This document shows positions 1 through 33,100 of a stretch of DNA of 64,000 nt, in pieces. The translations under genes were made by a program, and so were the position numbers. Within the stretch, counting starts at the first letter, position 1, and the number at the start of each line of letters is the position of its first letter. The notes under the pieces are model-generated. The model made no database searches. It had not been told where the DNA came from and saw only the letters and a list, made by a program, of their open reading frames with translations. The stretch is from the NCBI GenBank assembly GCA_029718625.1, contig CM056376.1, positions 109,877,898 through 109,941,897 of the forward strand, read 5' to 3'. This DNA is from Synaphobranchus kaupii. Lineage: Eukaryota > Chordata > Actinopteri > Anguilliformes > Synaphobranchidae.

Positions 1-1602
1 GAGAAACTCCACTGCCGTCAACTGCACAGTAAACCACAATCACCTGCACTTGTGACCAAACTGAATCCAGAAGTGCTCACAAATAATCATATAATAATAA
101 TACTCAAATAATCAAATGAATAACCAAGGGTCATTCACCAGTATGGAAAAGGAGAGGGCCAGACAAATCTTCAGAAACCTTACAGGGATGCTGCAAGTCT
201 GCAAAAGAAGCACCCATATCTTGTGTAAAGCCCACACACAATTTAATCACAAGTCTATAAGTTGCAAGATAGCTATACCTTTACACAGGGGCTTTAGTGA
301 GTGGGATGTGCAGTATTCATGGATCAGGACAGCTCAATGATCAGCCCGTTCACTCACTTTCAGTCAAAGGAATGTTGGATGGCTGTGAAACAGTTCCTGA
401 CAAGTAGTTTTGCCTATTTGTTACACAAGGTATTTCAAGAGAAGGTCTCTAAAACGGTGCATTGTGTAACTGCTTTATTGATGTTTTTCTGTTCTCTTTG
501 AAGGAAAAAATCCCCCATAAGCCTGACACTGAAGAAGTTTTAAACACTAACTCTCTGGCCACACTACTGGCTTTCCCCATTGAAATTAGATTTCATGAGT
601 TGGCACTGCAACTGAAGTATCTAAATGACTAATACAGCATGCTCCCGTGTTATATGAGTGTTACATCTTGGGAGCTCTGCCTAAACCTGAACCAAAACCA
701 GCCTTCAGTCTCTGTGAAGCTGTGGCAAGTCCCTGGCTATAACATTCTGTTGGGGTGCCACATCTGAACCACAGGAATCGTTTTCTAAAAGCAAAAATGC
801 TGATTAAAAGGTGAGCGACTCGCTCAAACTTTTCACATTTCAACGCACAGCTTCCCCTTCAAGCAACAGTACGTAAAGACATGAACATAAAATTACAGCA
901 TTAATTTTTGACTGCAGCACATGGTTGGACCAACACTGCATGAAGACAGGAGTTTCTGGAAGATATCCGACCTGCTAAATTTCTGTGTAATTTTCCGTGT
1001 GTCGGCCGTGAGCGGTAGTTTCCCGTGTCGATATGTATATTTCCGGAAACTTCTGCACACTCCCAGCCACGTCTGTGATTTCTGGATAAGAACACCTCCG
1101 TGCACGAGATTATGTCTGTTTACAATGGCAGACAAGCATCTGCAAATGGCCAGATACAGTCCGTTTTTGGATTTGTGCACAAAGAAAAAGGCCTAAGTTC
1201 GTAAATCACCAACATTGCAGTGAAATGCCGTCCAATCACAATTAGGTTTCTTGATGGACTTTCACGCCTTTTTTATGCTGTTATTTTTACATCGTAGCTT
1301 ATTGCACACTTAACATAGAATAGCATTGATTCCAGGTCATCTTCCAGAATTCTCTAACATTACATATGGGTTGACCACAGCCATATTAATGACTGTAACA
1401 ACTCTAGGCATTATACAATAAAATATATTAATGTCAAAGATTGACATTTGTGATGATATAGTACAAATAAAAAATAGGAATCAACAGGGCAATTTCAATT
1501 AACAAAGTGTCAATGCTCTTCTGACCTTGGCCTTCAACAAACAGAATTCAAAACCTCCGCATGCACACACTGACCTCATGAATGTCTCTCCAAAGAGATC
1601 TG
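1..1602. other. non-coding, nothing recognised
   Basis: Only short ORFs without family resemblance or splice-linked partners occur here. The sequence is AT-rich unique-looking DNA. I see no exon, RNA gene or clear repeat. Confidence 0.5.
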
Positions 1603-1755
1603 GGGGGTATTTCACAAAGCAGGATTAAGGAGTTAGCCAGCAAACGTTTGCAAATATTCTGAAGTAACCCAGGCTCTCATCCAATCGAATGTCATCAAAA
1701 TATTCACGAAAGTTAGCCAGCTAACTCCGGAATCTCGCTTTGTGAAATAGCCCCC
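1603..1755. mobile_element. short foldback MITE
   Basis: The left end reads GGGGGTATTTCACAAAGC and the right end is its imperfect reverse complement (GCTTTGTGAAATAGCCCCC). A second inverted pair lies just inside (GGAGTTAGCCAG against CTAACTCCGG). At about 150 bp, with ends that fold back and no coding capacity, this is a miniature inverted-repeat element. The superfamily is not determined. Confidence 0.7.
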
Positions 1756-2890
1756 AGTTCTACTGGGAGGTTGTTTCCTTGTGTTCAAGAAATGTTTTGT
1801 ATATCTGCGAGTGTATTATTTGACTACCTCTCTGATGAATGACTGGTCAATGATCTAAAGCAAAGGAAAATAGCTAAATACTACGATTGATCAGTTAGTG
1901 GGTCATCCAATCACTCCAGAGCATAATATATTAGGGGGGGTGCAAAACAAAGAATGCTTCTTTAATGCTGAGAGAATGCTGTTAGCTTGTAGGTAGAAAT
2001 CTAACACACAGCATTCTATATAACACAACTCTCCAGCACAAACACACACACAAATATGTTATTTGTTTATTTCAGATCACAGTTAAACAAACACATCACA
2101 CAGGCACACAAACACATACACACACACACGCACACACACACACACACACACGCACACACACACACACACACGTCTGCATCTGTCTAGAAAATAACTGGTC
2201 CCTTTCAAATGGGAGTAACTGTCGCCTGTTGCATTAAGGTAGCGAAACAACAAGACCAAAACCTCCACAGAGACAGCTGAAGACCTGTCATTCAACACAG
2301 GGCAACCAATGAAAGCAGTACTGTCAACATGTCATGGAGAAAACAAGGCCTCCCCTAAAATGAGTCATCGACATCTCTATTCAGTATGTCCGCTTTAATG
2401 ACCTTTAAAGTCCAACATGTCTTTCTACTCCCATGGGCTAACCTTTCCATGCAGGTATAGCTGAATCCTTGAAGGACTCATTGGTGAGGTTATTTCCTTG
2501 ACAAGGCACCATGTTAGAAAATACCGAGATGTTTCAGTTCTTGATCGCCGCATGCTGGAGCACTCGATGTTTCCACCCACGCACTGCTGTTGAATGAGTA
2601 TGTGTGTCTTGAACGGTCCAGAAGTTTCTGAGAATATGAGTCCATGCAGGAGAGGGTAGCTGATGGTCAGTCACACACAGAGGGCTGTGTGATATGGTCA
2701 TGACCTGATACTAAAGAAATCTCATCCAGAACCGCAGGATGACAGTATCTGTGCAGTTCTCTCACAGCAGCCATTAACAAAAAGCAGCTGCCCTATCCGC
2801 ATATGAATACTGTATCAGACCAGCTAGCCTGCAACATTCCATTCCACAAACAACAACAATGTAGCATAGTGATGCAACAAGTCCCATTCC
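1756..2890. other. non-coding with (CA)n microsatellite
   Basis: A (CA)n tract with CG interruptions lies at about 2100-2172, with a shorter CA run just before it at about 2040-2052. The His/Cys/Val-rich ORFs over it are microsatellite translations. I see no gene. Confidence 0.6.
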
Positions 2891-2892
2891 TC

Positions 2893-2949
2893 TGTCTGTG
2901 TCACACACACACAAAAACACATGCATATGCAGACACACACACACATGCA

Positions 2950-2998
<49 letters not shown>

Positions 2999-3030
2999 GC
3001 ATGCACAGACACAGACACACACACACAGCC
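2893..3030. repeat. (CA)n microsatellite
   Basis: Long CA tract with small interruptions (CATG, CACG). All ORFs over it are repeat translations. Confidence 0.9.
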
Positions 3031-3129
3031 TGACACACAAACATACAAAGTATTGCACATCTGTGCACATCCACTTCCACACAGTCATCTAATGGACAAC
3101 TACATTTCAACAAGTGCTCCACTTCACAA

Positions 3130-3260
3130 AAAGTAGAAGTACTAATAGAAGCAGCAGTAGTAGTAGTAGTAGTAGTAGTAGTACTACTAGTAGTAGTAGC
3201 GTATACAAGTAGTAGTAGCAGCAGCAATGGTAGCAATAGTAGTATGAGCAGTAGCAGCCA
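3130..3260. repeat. (AGT)n/(GTA)n trinucleotide microsatellite
   Basis: A run of AGT triplets, then an ACTACT turn and imperfect AGC/AGT triplets. It is a simple repeat. Confidence 0.85.
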
Positions 3261-5293
3261 GCAGCAGCATCAGTCATGGTAGCATGCTGTGTTTGTTAAA
3301 CTGAATAATTGACAGTAGCATTGCAATGGTGGAGGGCAGTTAGTTAAATAATGACCGTGTCTGTCATTATCCAAGAATGTTGTTTAAAAAATTCATGAGT
3401 TAGAGACCCCCAAAGGGCCTTGTTCGCCATCTACCAATCATTTAACCACCAACAGTAATGAGCATCACTTCAGCTACTTCCTACGAGCCTATCAGCCACA
3501 ATATGCTGTGCATTAGGGGGTCCTTAAACTTTAAAGTGGGGAGCTTACAAACATACCCTAAACATAAACATATATTGTCAGATTGGTTCGCATGGTCTTA
3601 CTGGTTTCTGGTTTGCATTATTAATATGTTCATATTTAAATAAGGGTTAATAATCTGCTGCCAACTGCCTACAGTTTTGCTACCCTCATTGTAATATATC
3701 ACAAGAAGATAATACAAAAGATTGGCCTTTCTACTTTTATTTGTTTTGCTTTGTTTTTTTTTGTTTTTTTTATTTTGTCACCCTGATATTGGGTCTAGAA
3801 AGGAATATATGCCTTGAGGCGATAAGGAAGATAATCAGCCTGTACAGGAGGAGTTGAAAATTGACAAGTTGAAAATTTTGCTGAAGTTCTAATGATTTAT
3901 AGTTCTTTATAAGCACATATATATTTGTGATATATTTCTCCATTTTTGTATGTGTTCTAACCTGTCTTGGATCGTTGATTGATGATAATTCATAGCATGC
4001 ATGACAGATTACTATTTAAAAACAACAGCATAAAAAATAAGCGCATTAAATAATCACAACAAGAGATATGTCTCTGTTAGGCTTTTATCCTCATAAATAT
4101 CATAAATCTCTGCATACCAGTAATGTAAAATCTGTATTCACTAAACTATTGCAAGCAGTCAAATCGCGATTGCGGCCGTTGCACAGGCTAAGCGTAAACG
4201 AAACAGGAACTGTGGGTTCCTATCCATGTGCGCGCGTGGTTTATGTCTTACCTTAGGTTTAGAAGCCGAGCCCAAATACTCAGGTGTCATTGCGTTTTGT
4301 TTTTCTCATGTATTGTCACAAATTGTGCACGGTGGCATGGACCCTAACAACTTTAATGAAACTCACTCTCAGAACACGACTTGAAACTATCTGTCCGATT
4401 ACTTCCCCACTGTGGCGTGTTATCGCTCTCCCCGCCCATTATAGCCGCTCCTCGTTGCCCGGTTTCGCTTATCAACCGATGAACTTGCGCTTTCATGGTA
4501 AGAATGGTTTCCTGTTCATCTCTAAAATTGTGTATTCGCTAATCACTGGGCTGGCGCAACATGGTGTGGCGCTGAAAACAAAATAATTCTCAACAATTGT
4601 GTTAACCTACGCATATCACAGCATACAATGCCTACATTTAGTATATATAGCTACAGTAGCCTACAATAATACCAATAATACGTGTATAATAGGCATTACA
4701 GCTAAATTATATTTAAAGCATCAGTTTAACACGGTACAACGTTTAGTTGTAACACGGAAGAGTTGTCCGGATTGTAAGTAGAACTCAAAGCTGTGTTTGT
4801 CCCACTGCGTGCCACAGCTTGATATAAAAGCCCTAGGCTACATATTCGGCGCGGAGAGGAATGCATCAAAATCAAGAGCCTGCATTGAAGAGCAGATGAA
4901 GAGAAATCTGTGTTTATTACCTGAAAGTGCAGGCTTGCTGCTGCTGGTCTCTCTAAAAACTGCACACCGAGAGTTATTTATTATAAAACACGTATTACGC
5001 AATTGATGTGCGATCATTAGGCCTATTATTTCTGCCAATTAGTAGGCTACAAGGCAAGGAGTGTTCTGAAACGCGTTTTTTTTTTGAGCGAGTAAGTGAC
5101 GTTTCATAAGAAATCAACAGTCAGTTATGGTTGAACTTAATATGTCTGTGACAAAAAAAAAGTGTTTTGGATATTTTGTTGATTTGTTTTGTTGTGGTTG
5201 CCAATAGAAGTTCAAATAACCAAAATACACACGTCCCAGCATGCGCCACAATGTAAAACATCCTTATTAAACTAATATGATTAATGATTTGAG
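3261..5293. other. non-coding, nothing recognised
   Basis: AT-rich DNA with scattered short ORFs and no recognisable exon, RNA or mobile-element ends. Confidence 0.45.
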
Positions 5294-5294
5294 C

Positions 5295-5341
<47 letters not shown>

Positions 5342-5348
5342 ATTATTA
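5294..5348. repeat. (TTA)n microsatellite
   Basis: About 17 TTA triplets in a row. Confidence 0.9.
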
Positions 5349-6140
5349 CGTGAGGTAATAATTTTTGTGCATGAATACCACACTGCCAGGGTAAAGTTAA
5401 TCCATGAAATGTTTCAGAATGTAGGTTTAGGTAATTCAACTCAATTGACATATTCTTCACAGTTTAAAATGTAACAAAAATGACCCAGTTGGCCCCATGT
5501 TGGCCTTGTGCCAATGTTATCACTGGGCCAACAAGCCAAAGGGACAACAAGACCAGTTATGGTCTGACAACAATCACCCCAAGTCAGCCCTTATTGTGCT
5601 TTTATCTTTTGCAAACAACATGTGATTAATTGTTCGGCTATTATAGTGTATAAATCTCAGACCAACATCGCCTGCTGACTAACAGTCACATGTTTGGTTG
5701 TATTAGGTGTATTGAACTGTGTGCCAGCAGTCAGCACAGGGCCAATTTGACCCTTACATACGCTAGCCAACATTGACCCCCAGATGCAAAACCACCCACT
5801 GAACACTGAATACTGACTGATTGATGAGATACTTTTGGTGAAAGGTAGACTTACATTGCTGGGCCAACACCGCCTGCTAATACATTGGTTACAGCACAAC
5901 TTGCAATGTGCCAGACCACTCATATTAACCAATTCTGAGTAAACCAGGTCAGGTGTATTGGGTACAGGCCAACAATTTGCCTTTCACACAGAACACAACT
6001 AAAAACCAGTTTTGCCAACTGTTTAACAGGATGCATAAGTGAAGGAGTGACTGCCGCATGCCATACTGCACAAAAAAAAAGATTGTAGCACCAATTGTTC
6101 TGTGAAGGGTTGTAGGCCATAGTCATAGCTCAGATTTGAT
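5349..6140. other. non-coding, nothing recognised
   Basis: Several scattered GGCCAAC/TTGGCC words occur but no clear unit. I see no gene. Confidence 0.4.
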
Positions 6141-6485
6141 ACCAGACTGTGGGGCCCATCCATCCACTAGAACAGTATCTTAACAGATACCAGACCTTGA
6201 AGCCCATTCATGCACTGGAACAGTATCTTAACAGATACCAGACCTTGAAGCCCATTCATGCACTAGAACAGTATCTTAACAGATACCAGACCTTGGAGCC
6301 CATTCATGCACTGGAACAGTATCTTAACAGATACCAGACCTTGAAGCCCATTCATGCACTAGAACAGTATCTTAACAGATACCAGGCTGTGAAGCCCATC
6401 CACACACTAGAACAGTGCCTTAACAGATACAAGGATCCAAACTCTAGAACTGTGCCTTTAAAGATACCAGGCTGTGGGGACCATC
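6141..6485 (+). repeat. 48-bp minisatellite
   Basis: About six to seven head-to-tail copies of a 48-bp unit containing AACAGTATCTTAACAGATAC. The middle copies are nearly identical, and the last two or three are diverged and shortened. Because 48 is a multiple of three, one frame stays open for 134 codons as a 16-residue repeat (PIHALEQYLNRYQTLK). There is no coding context, so I treat it as non-coding. A poly-C run follows at about 6509-6531. Confidence 0.85.
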
Positions 6486-6569
6486 CAGCCACTAAGTGCC
6501 TTAATCCCCCTCCCCCCCCCCCCCCCCCCCCAATTGCTATTTGGAATGTTTGAGATTACAAATCTAGGC

Positions 6570-6650
6570 CTTTGCTTTGTCCGGTAAATGTAATTGTAAG
6601 TTGCTCTGGATAAGAGCGTAAGCTAAATACCTAATATGTAAATGGAAAAT
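6570..6650 (+). repeat. teleost interspersed-repeat tail
   Basis: The sequence TTGCTCTGGATAAGAGCG followed by AAATGTAAATG-type repeats is a tail shared by many fish SINE/LINE copies. Only the tail is recognisable. An inverted relative lies near 31140. Confidence 0.55.
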
Positions 6651-7879
6651 GTAAATGTTCTCAGTGATCGGCCCAGACTGCTAAGACTTCATGCACTTAC
6701 ACGCCCCATGGACCGGAATTGGATTTTGGCGGCACCAGTGCTGATGGGCTGGAGACTTGCAGGGTGACACACATTTGGTGACAGACTCAGCCGGGGACCC
6801 GCCCAGAGACATTCCGCTTTGAGAGAAATGTTTTAAAAAAGGCGCTGTTTAAAAATGCAGCTTGGAATATACTGTACTTTACATGCCAACTGGACAAGAT
6901 CATTAGTGTTTCGAGAGGTTTTATAATGCACTTTGAACTATTAGAAATCATAGTGAGATGCACAAATTAAATTACAAAAAAGTTCAGAAAACAAACAAAA
7001 GACCACTGAATTGTGCATCACATTCGACCACCCCGCATCTCGTATGTACAGGCAATTATTTTTAATATCTCTCTGGAAACTGCTGGCCACTTGTTCTAAA
7101 ACAAGCCATGTTTCTGAGTGACTTGGTTTCTATGTTTACTTTATTTCTTACATATTCATTCTGTCTCTCCCACTTTATTTTTTTACCTTTAGAAATACAG
7201 TGTCAGACATACGGCATGGTATGATTAAGTTTTTTTTTTTCTTCTAACATTGAGGTCTCTGACACCATCTTCCTGCACAGAGCAAATAGCTTCCACAGAC
7301 ACGTATAGTAGGCAGCAGTACATGTAAAAATAAACTTTGGCGGTTTCTTTTCGCAGAATAATATTGAGAGAGAAAAAAAGTGCCACCTTGACCAGAAGGT
7401 GGTGCTGTAGTAAAGTTCTTAAGGGGGGAAATATTTGAAAATATGGATGATTACAGTGGGGTTGAAGTAAACTTACATTTACAATGTAAAAACAAAATTT
7501 ACAATATTTACAATAAAAAAAATACATGTATCGTACATGCAACCAAGATTCATGTGAAATTGGCCTCATCTTTTAGAAACGTAGAAACGTGGCAACCCAG
7601 CTATACAACATTCATTATTTTCTGACTGTTTTTCCGGGATGAGCATGGCGGCTAAAGGTCATGTAAAGCACATAAGGGCGGTGGGGGGTTGTCAATGCCT
7701 GACACACCGGATGTGATATATTCATGTTGACACAGTGAGTAATTGCACACCTAATGACTTTTTGTGCATTCAATTCATTTGGGCATGCCTCTTGTACTAC
7801 TTTTTTTCAGGTATAATCTGTTCATATTGCCGAACAATGCTGCTCCACTTACTGTGTAACTCAAACCTCTCACTTAATG

Positions 7880-8130
7880 GTTAAGCGCCAAGCCCTTATA
7901 CGTCAGGGCACGCTGTTTTTTATCTCACCTGAGGTTAAGCGCGTTCAGAACGCGCGCGGGGCGTGTCAGGCCTGTTCGCAGCGCCACAGCGCCACAGCGT
8001 CCTCCACCTCCGCGCTTGCCTGCAGACTCATATATTCTAACCGTGGCCCCGCTGGTTTATGTCCGCACAAGTCCCTACATTCCGCAATAGACCCACGTCC
8101 GTGCGCGGCAGCGGCGTGTGCTGGCATGTC
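7880..8130. promoter_or_regulatory. CpG-rich segment
   Basis: CG dinucleotides are dense here (for example GCGCGTTCAGAACGCGCGCG at about 7939) against an AT-rich background. It may be a small CpG island about 3 kb upstream of DTHD1. No transcript start can be pointed to. Confidence 0.3.
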
Positions 8131-8699
8131 TGATATCAGCTCCTGCCATACGGTTACAAAGGTCCTACAGTAAGCCGTAAGGCAGGGGCAGGCGACCCTG
8201 TTCCTGTAGTCCCAGAGCTGGTTGTCTGCTTTTTGCCCCATCCAATCCTATAACTACATAACTGGATTGATTTTAATTGATCAGGTTTAATGAATGCAGG
8301 TGACCACGTGCTGGAGGCACTCTGCGTTTCACTATTAAGAATATCAGGCTCAGACTTTTAATTGTCCATCAAACTCTTGCGATCAAGCTGAGATGGAACA
8401 AAAACCTGAAACGGCACCGGCACTCCGGGACCAGTGTTGCCTACCCCCCTACCGCCTAAGGAGTCCAGGGAGGGAAGCCCCAGAACAAAGGAGACGTGTT
8501 TCTTTAAGCAGACGGGCAAACACAGACACATTTGTATTTTGTTGGTGGTACCTGCAGCTTTTCAAACACGAGCTGAACTCATCAATATCTGCTCCTCAAT
8601 TAGGCGCGCAGTCATTATGCGTATTTTGTTCCCTGTAGGAAACGTTCTGCTATTACATCAAAAGTATCAGAGGGGTGCAGGCGGCCTGACATGCGAGGT

Positions 8700-8890
8700 T
8701 GCATAAAATGAGCTGTGCGCCATCCCTCTTCTGATATTAATTAAAATCGCTGCTAATTAAAACCTGAGAGTGGATGCGCTCAGTCATGACGAAGGATCAT
8801 TAGGAGCGCTGGCGCCGGGGCTGCGTGGGACGCATCGGACGAGCGAGCGAGGGAGCGGGCGGGCGTGCTCGGAACGCGGCGCTCAGATTG
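8700..8890. promoter_or_regulatory. GC-rich candidate regulatory block
   Basis: An AT-rich homeodomain-type stretch (TTAATTAAAATCG) passes into CpG-rich sequence with GCGAGCGAGGGAGCGGGCG. This could be a regulatory element or CpG island. It is supported by composition only. Confidence 0.25.
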
Positions 8891-9336
8891 ACGGCTGATC
8901 GTGTGAAAAATGAAAGGTTTAACGTTGGCATGTGACAGGTCCTGCACGCTCACGCTGAAACCGAAAGCAAGAGCTAAACTGTGCCCAGGCCTCGTTGAGC
9001 CAATGGAACACGCAATCGTTTCCCAATGCCGCTGTTATTGTGCTTTAGATAAACCAAGTAGTGAATAATGGCGGGAATAATATATAGAGAGAAGAAGGTG
9101 TCAGGAGCATTCCGTGGATATAGAATCAGACACTGGCGTCTCCCAAAAATATATTTATTAGGACAATTACATAGTGCAAAAAAAAGAATGATAAGTGCAC
9201 GTGAAAAGGAAGGAACCGGCTAGACTAGAGCAAACGTTTCAGCTACATGCTTTCTTCAGTGCTTAGAAACTTGCGACACAGTTCACATCAAATAGATTTC
9301 TACTAATGAGATGACTATGTACAGGTGAAGTAGTAG

Positions 9337-9342
<6 letters not shown>

Positions 9343-9373
<31 letters not shown>
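9343..9373. repeat. (TA)n microsatellite
   Basis: Pure TA run. It is followed by CAGTTGCACTCAAAATTATT, which looks like the end of a Tc1-type element, but no partner end was found. Confidence 0.75.
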
Positions 9374-9376
<3 letters not shown>

Positions 9377-9844
9377 TTGCACTCAAAATTATTCAACTCA
9401 CTTTTTGCACACTTTATTGTGTTGTAGATTTAATTGTGTATATACTGAATATATATATTATGATTTATTTTGTTTTATTAGCCATGCCTCAGCACAGCAT
9501 GTTGTTAAATTGCATTGGTTTTAGATTGTCAGCATGACTCACTTTTATATAGGTCTGACTGCGCAGCAATAGCAGTACATTTTATTTAAAACTCTTCCAC
9601 AATAGCTTTCTGCTGAGAAAGGCTGCCCCACCCTTTCTAGGGCAATAAGGTGACCATGGAGACAAGGTGCTGGAATGCCCTATGAACAGACGGGGGGGCC
9701 AGTATATGCCTCTGCCAATCAGACGTCTTTCTGCCACACTTGAGAGGGCATTGTCCTGAATCCCCACCAGCATTGGAAATAAAGAACATGACTAAACATG
9801 TACTGCTACACCTATAATCTTACTCACAGACGCATACACTGACA

Positions 9845-9845
9845 T

Positions 9846-9876
<31 letters not shown>

Positions 9877-9885
9877 TACCACATA

Positions 9886-9932
<47 letters not shown>
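9845..9932. repeat. (CA)n microsatellite, two blocks
   Basis: Two CA tracts separated by ATACCACATACT. Confidence 0.9.
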
Positions 9933-9934
<2 letters not shown>

Positions 9935-10905
9935 AACCTCTATCTTGCCATACTGTATGACTCACAGCCATAATAAAAACCATAAAAGTGTGCTTCTGAC
10001 ACACACACACAAACACACACAAAGACGCAAGCTCTCAAAAGTTTAAACGTTCAAATGTAATTTGTGTCCTGAATTTATTTGGTGACGTTTTGTCATGGGT
10101 AAAGGCCATGTCCTTAGTGTTCTCAGATGGTCAGTCTGTGGTGTTGACCTAAAGTACACCTTCTAAGGCAGAGTCAGTAGAGCTTTAACCCCGGCTCTGT
10201 GCTTGCTTTCCCTGCGTATGCAAACAGCCAGTAGCCTACAGCAGCCCGGCGGTAGCCAAGGCTGGAAGAACGCAAAGATCAGCCGAGAGGTGTCGGGCTG
10301 GGCCATGTTTACTGACAGATTAAGGGGGGGAGAGGGACACCTGAAGATTCACTCTGACGTGCATTCAGTGTTTTGTAAAAAATGAGAATGATGAATTACA
10401 TGTACGTATATTGTGTTTTTCATGAATCTCAGAGTGTTTTATTGAGTGAGTGGGTGATCGCTCGTCCACCACAGATGGCGGTTGCTGCCATTTTGCATCA
10501 ACACGCTCACCTCGCCAGAAGACATAAAAACGAGCGCAAACAAAGCAACGCAAACACTTCCTACTTTCATGAAGTACCCTGTGATAAATAAAGACACGAT
10601 AAGTGGGCAAGTAGAAAAAAAGCAATGTAACAGAATGTGATTTGTCATAAAAGAAGGTTTAACAGAATCCTATTAAAAGAACCAAAAACAGCGCAGCTGC
10701 TCTGTTGGCTAAGCCCTTAGAGTCAGACCAGCACAATGCCTGTTCCCTCTAGAAACGAGCACCCTCAGCAAGTGTCACATAAAAAAAATAAAAGTGTCTC
10801 TCAGTGGGACGTCATTGGACGGTCCTTTTCAGGCAGAACCACATTCGTCTTCCTTTGAGTCTCTCCCTCCGCAAAAAGGGCTTTTGTCTTGGGCCACACC
10901 CACCT
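9933..10905. other. non-coding DNA upstream of DTHD1
   Basis: No exon recognised. The last 150 bases are the likely promoter zone of the gene beginning near 10.9-11.1 kb. Confidence 0.4.
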
Positions 10906-10919
10906 GTCACCGTAGTAAC
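10906..10919 (+). promoter_or_regulatory. X-box, RFX binding site (candidate)
   Basis: GTCACC-GT-AGTAAC matches the X-box consensus GTNRCC-N(0-3)-RGYAAC at every position. It lies about 225 bp before the DTHD1 start codon. RFX factors activate ciliary and multiciliated-cell genes through such sites, and mammalian DTHD1 is, as far as I recall, expressed in ciliated cells. The match is seen; the function is inferred. Confidence 0.5.
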
Positions 10920-11144
10920 ATTTTATAACAAGATGGAGGTAAATACAGGCTGGTGGCATTGAGGAGCTGGTGTTAAGCAGTCTCTTGGCTGCTGCAGTCC
11001 TCTCAGTGTTTTCTCAGCAAGCAACGGGGAGAAACCGTGTAAAATGTCTCCCGCCGCGTGGCTTTAGAGGTTCGGATTAGGGTCCTTTTCTGTCTGCTTT
11101 TTTCAGTGATTTACTTTATTTCAGTTAAATGCCGTGTTAAACAA

Positions 11145-31742
<20,598 letters not shown>

Positions 31743-31772
31743 TCAGTAAATCAATCAATAATCAATCAATAA

Positions 31773-32541
31773 CCTCTTTTCACACATGCAGCCTTATCCG
31801 TAAGTTTTCCGGAACATTGCCAGATCGGGGTCATGTGTGAATAAGACACATGCCGAAGTCGAAATTCCGGAATATCCGCGCCGGGCAATTTGCCGTGTCA
31901 AGACCTAGTGAGGTTTCCGTAAAAGTTCCATATCGATGGTGACGTGTGAACAAAGCCAGAACATTACCGGATCAATCACGCCAGCCCGTGGTTTTTCGCC
32001 TGAGGGATGGTTCTAAGAGATGTAAAAACGTAGTCGAAGGTTTCGTGTGACATACGGAAATGCTCCCTCCACTGCCCGTCGTCAAAATTATTCATGACAC
32101 TAGACCAGAAGACTTTGCCATGGGGGTCGCTCCCGTACCCACATTCGTTTCGCCGAGCCCCGAGCCACATGAAAGACTCGTACAGCCTCCAGCCGCCACA
32201 GACGTCTCCGGCTTTGAGCCAAGCTAAAGCGGAGTTGTTTCCCGACTTATCCTGATTTTTTCGTCAAGTTTTTGTTTACGAATGGTGTTTCCGTGATTGG
32301 AAACAGATTTATTAATGCCAGCGTTTGCCTCGAAAATGTGTAAATAAACAAGAGTAACTGTAGTACAATTGCACACTCTGTCACTTCATCACCTGCCATT
32401 TTTTCAGTAGTAAATAAACAAACGTATCCTAGCAACATAGGGTAGAGCATTGGTTGTATGAACGCCACCAATACGGAACATTACGGAATATTGCTGGATC
32501 AACTTTTCCGGTAATGTTCCGTATTGCATGTGTGAAAGAGG
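31773..32541 (-). mobile_element. PIF/Harbinger-derived element after the DTHD1 stop codon
   Basis: The terminal inverted repeats are CCTCTTTTCACACATGCA (left) and the reverse complement of TGCATGTGTGAAAGAGG (right). Inner inverted matches around CCGGAACATTGCC/GGTAATGTTCCG extend them. TAA and TTA flank the ends. On the - strand 32170-31976 a frame reads FDDGQWREHFRMSHETFDYV, which resembles the N-terminal part of Harbinger transposases. The DDE part is missing, so it is non-autonomous. It starts 31 bp after the DTHD1 stop, so it would be carried in the 3' UTR. Confidence 0.65.
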
Positions 32542-32605
32542 TTAATCAGGCACTCAACCGTATTTTTATACAGCACCATTTTACAAACTGGCTGCCATAC
32601 TGTGG

Positions 32606-32611
32606 AATAAA
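32606..32611 (+). terminator. candidate poly(A) signal for DTHD1
   Basis: AATAAA after the Harbinger-type insertion. Another lies near 32905 (AATAAATAAAG). Either could end the DTHD1 transcript. Position is the only evidence. Confidence 0.25.
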
Positions 32612-32954
32612 GCAAGGAATCAAGAAACTTTTACTCACTGGTTATAAATGAATACATGAACGCATGTCTGCAAAAAATGGAGTTGCAATGCCAAGTCTGT
32701 ACACACGATGGCAGCCTAACACAATGCAATATTTCGCCCTGCAAGGACCAGCCCGGAACACTCTTTTCTCTGGGATCGGTTTTACGTGTCTGTTTGGTTG
32801 TTGTGTCGTTGCTGCGTAAGTTGTGTTGTTTTGATAAATGTAAATGACGTAGTCTGCTGTTTGTTTCTTAATCCCCTGGCCCGGATATGTTTGTCGCTTA
32901 GGAAATAAATAAAGTTGTGTTGTATTGTTGAAAATGTAAACGAAGGCAGAGTTA

Positions 32955-33089
<135 letters not shown>

Positions 33090-33100
33090 CTCTCTCGCTC

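Larger units (their letters stand above)
6660..9340. other. non-coding intergenic DNA
   Basis: No exon recognised. A repeat-like segment with GGCAGGGGCAGGCGACCCTG near 8180 resembles a common fish interspersed repeat. AT-rich homeobox-type words (ATTAATTAAAAT, CTAATTAAAAC) lie at about 8735-8765, next to GC-rich DNA. Confidence 0.4.

Noticed and set aside
2083..3136. His/Thr- and Cys/Val-repeat proteins
   Set aside because: They are translations of (CA)n microsatellites. The same applies near 9.8, 12.3, 31.35, 37.4, 54.4, 57.7-58.1 and 61.2 kb.
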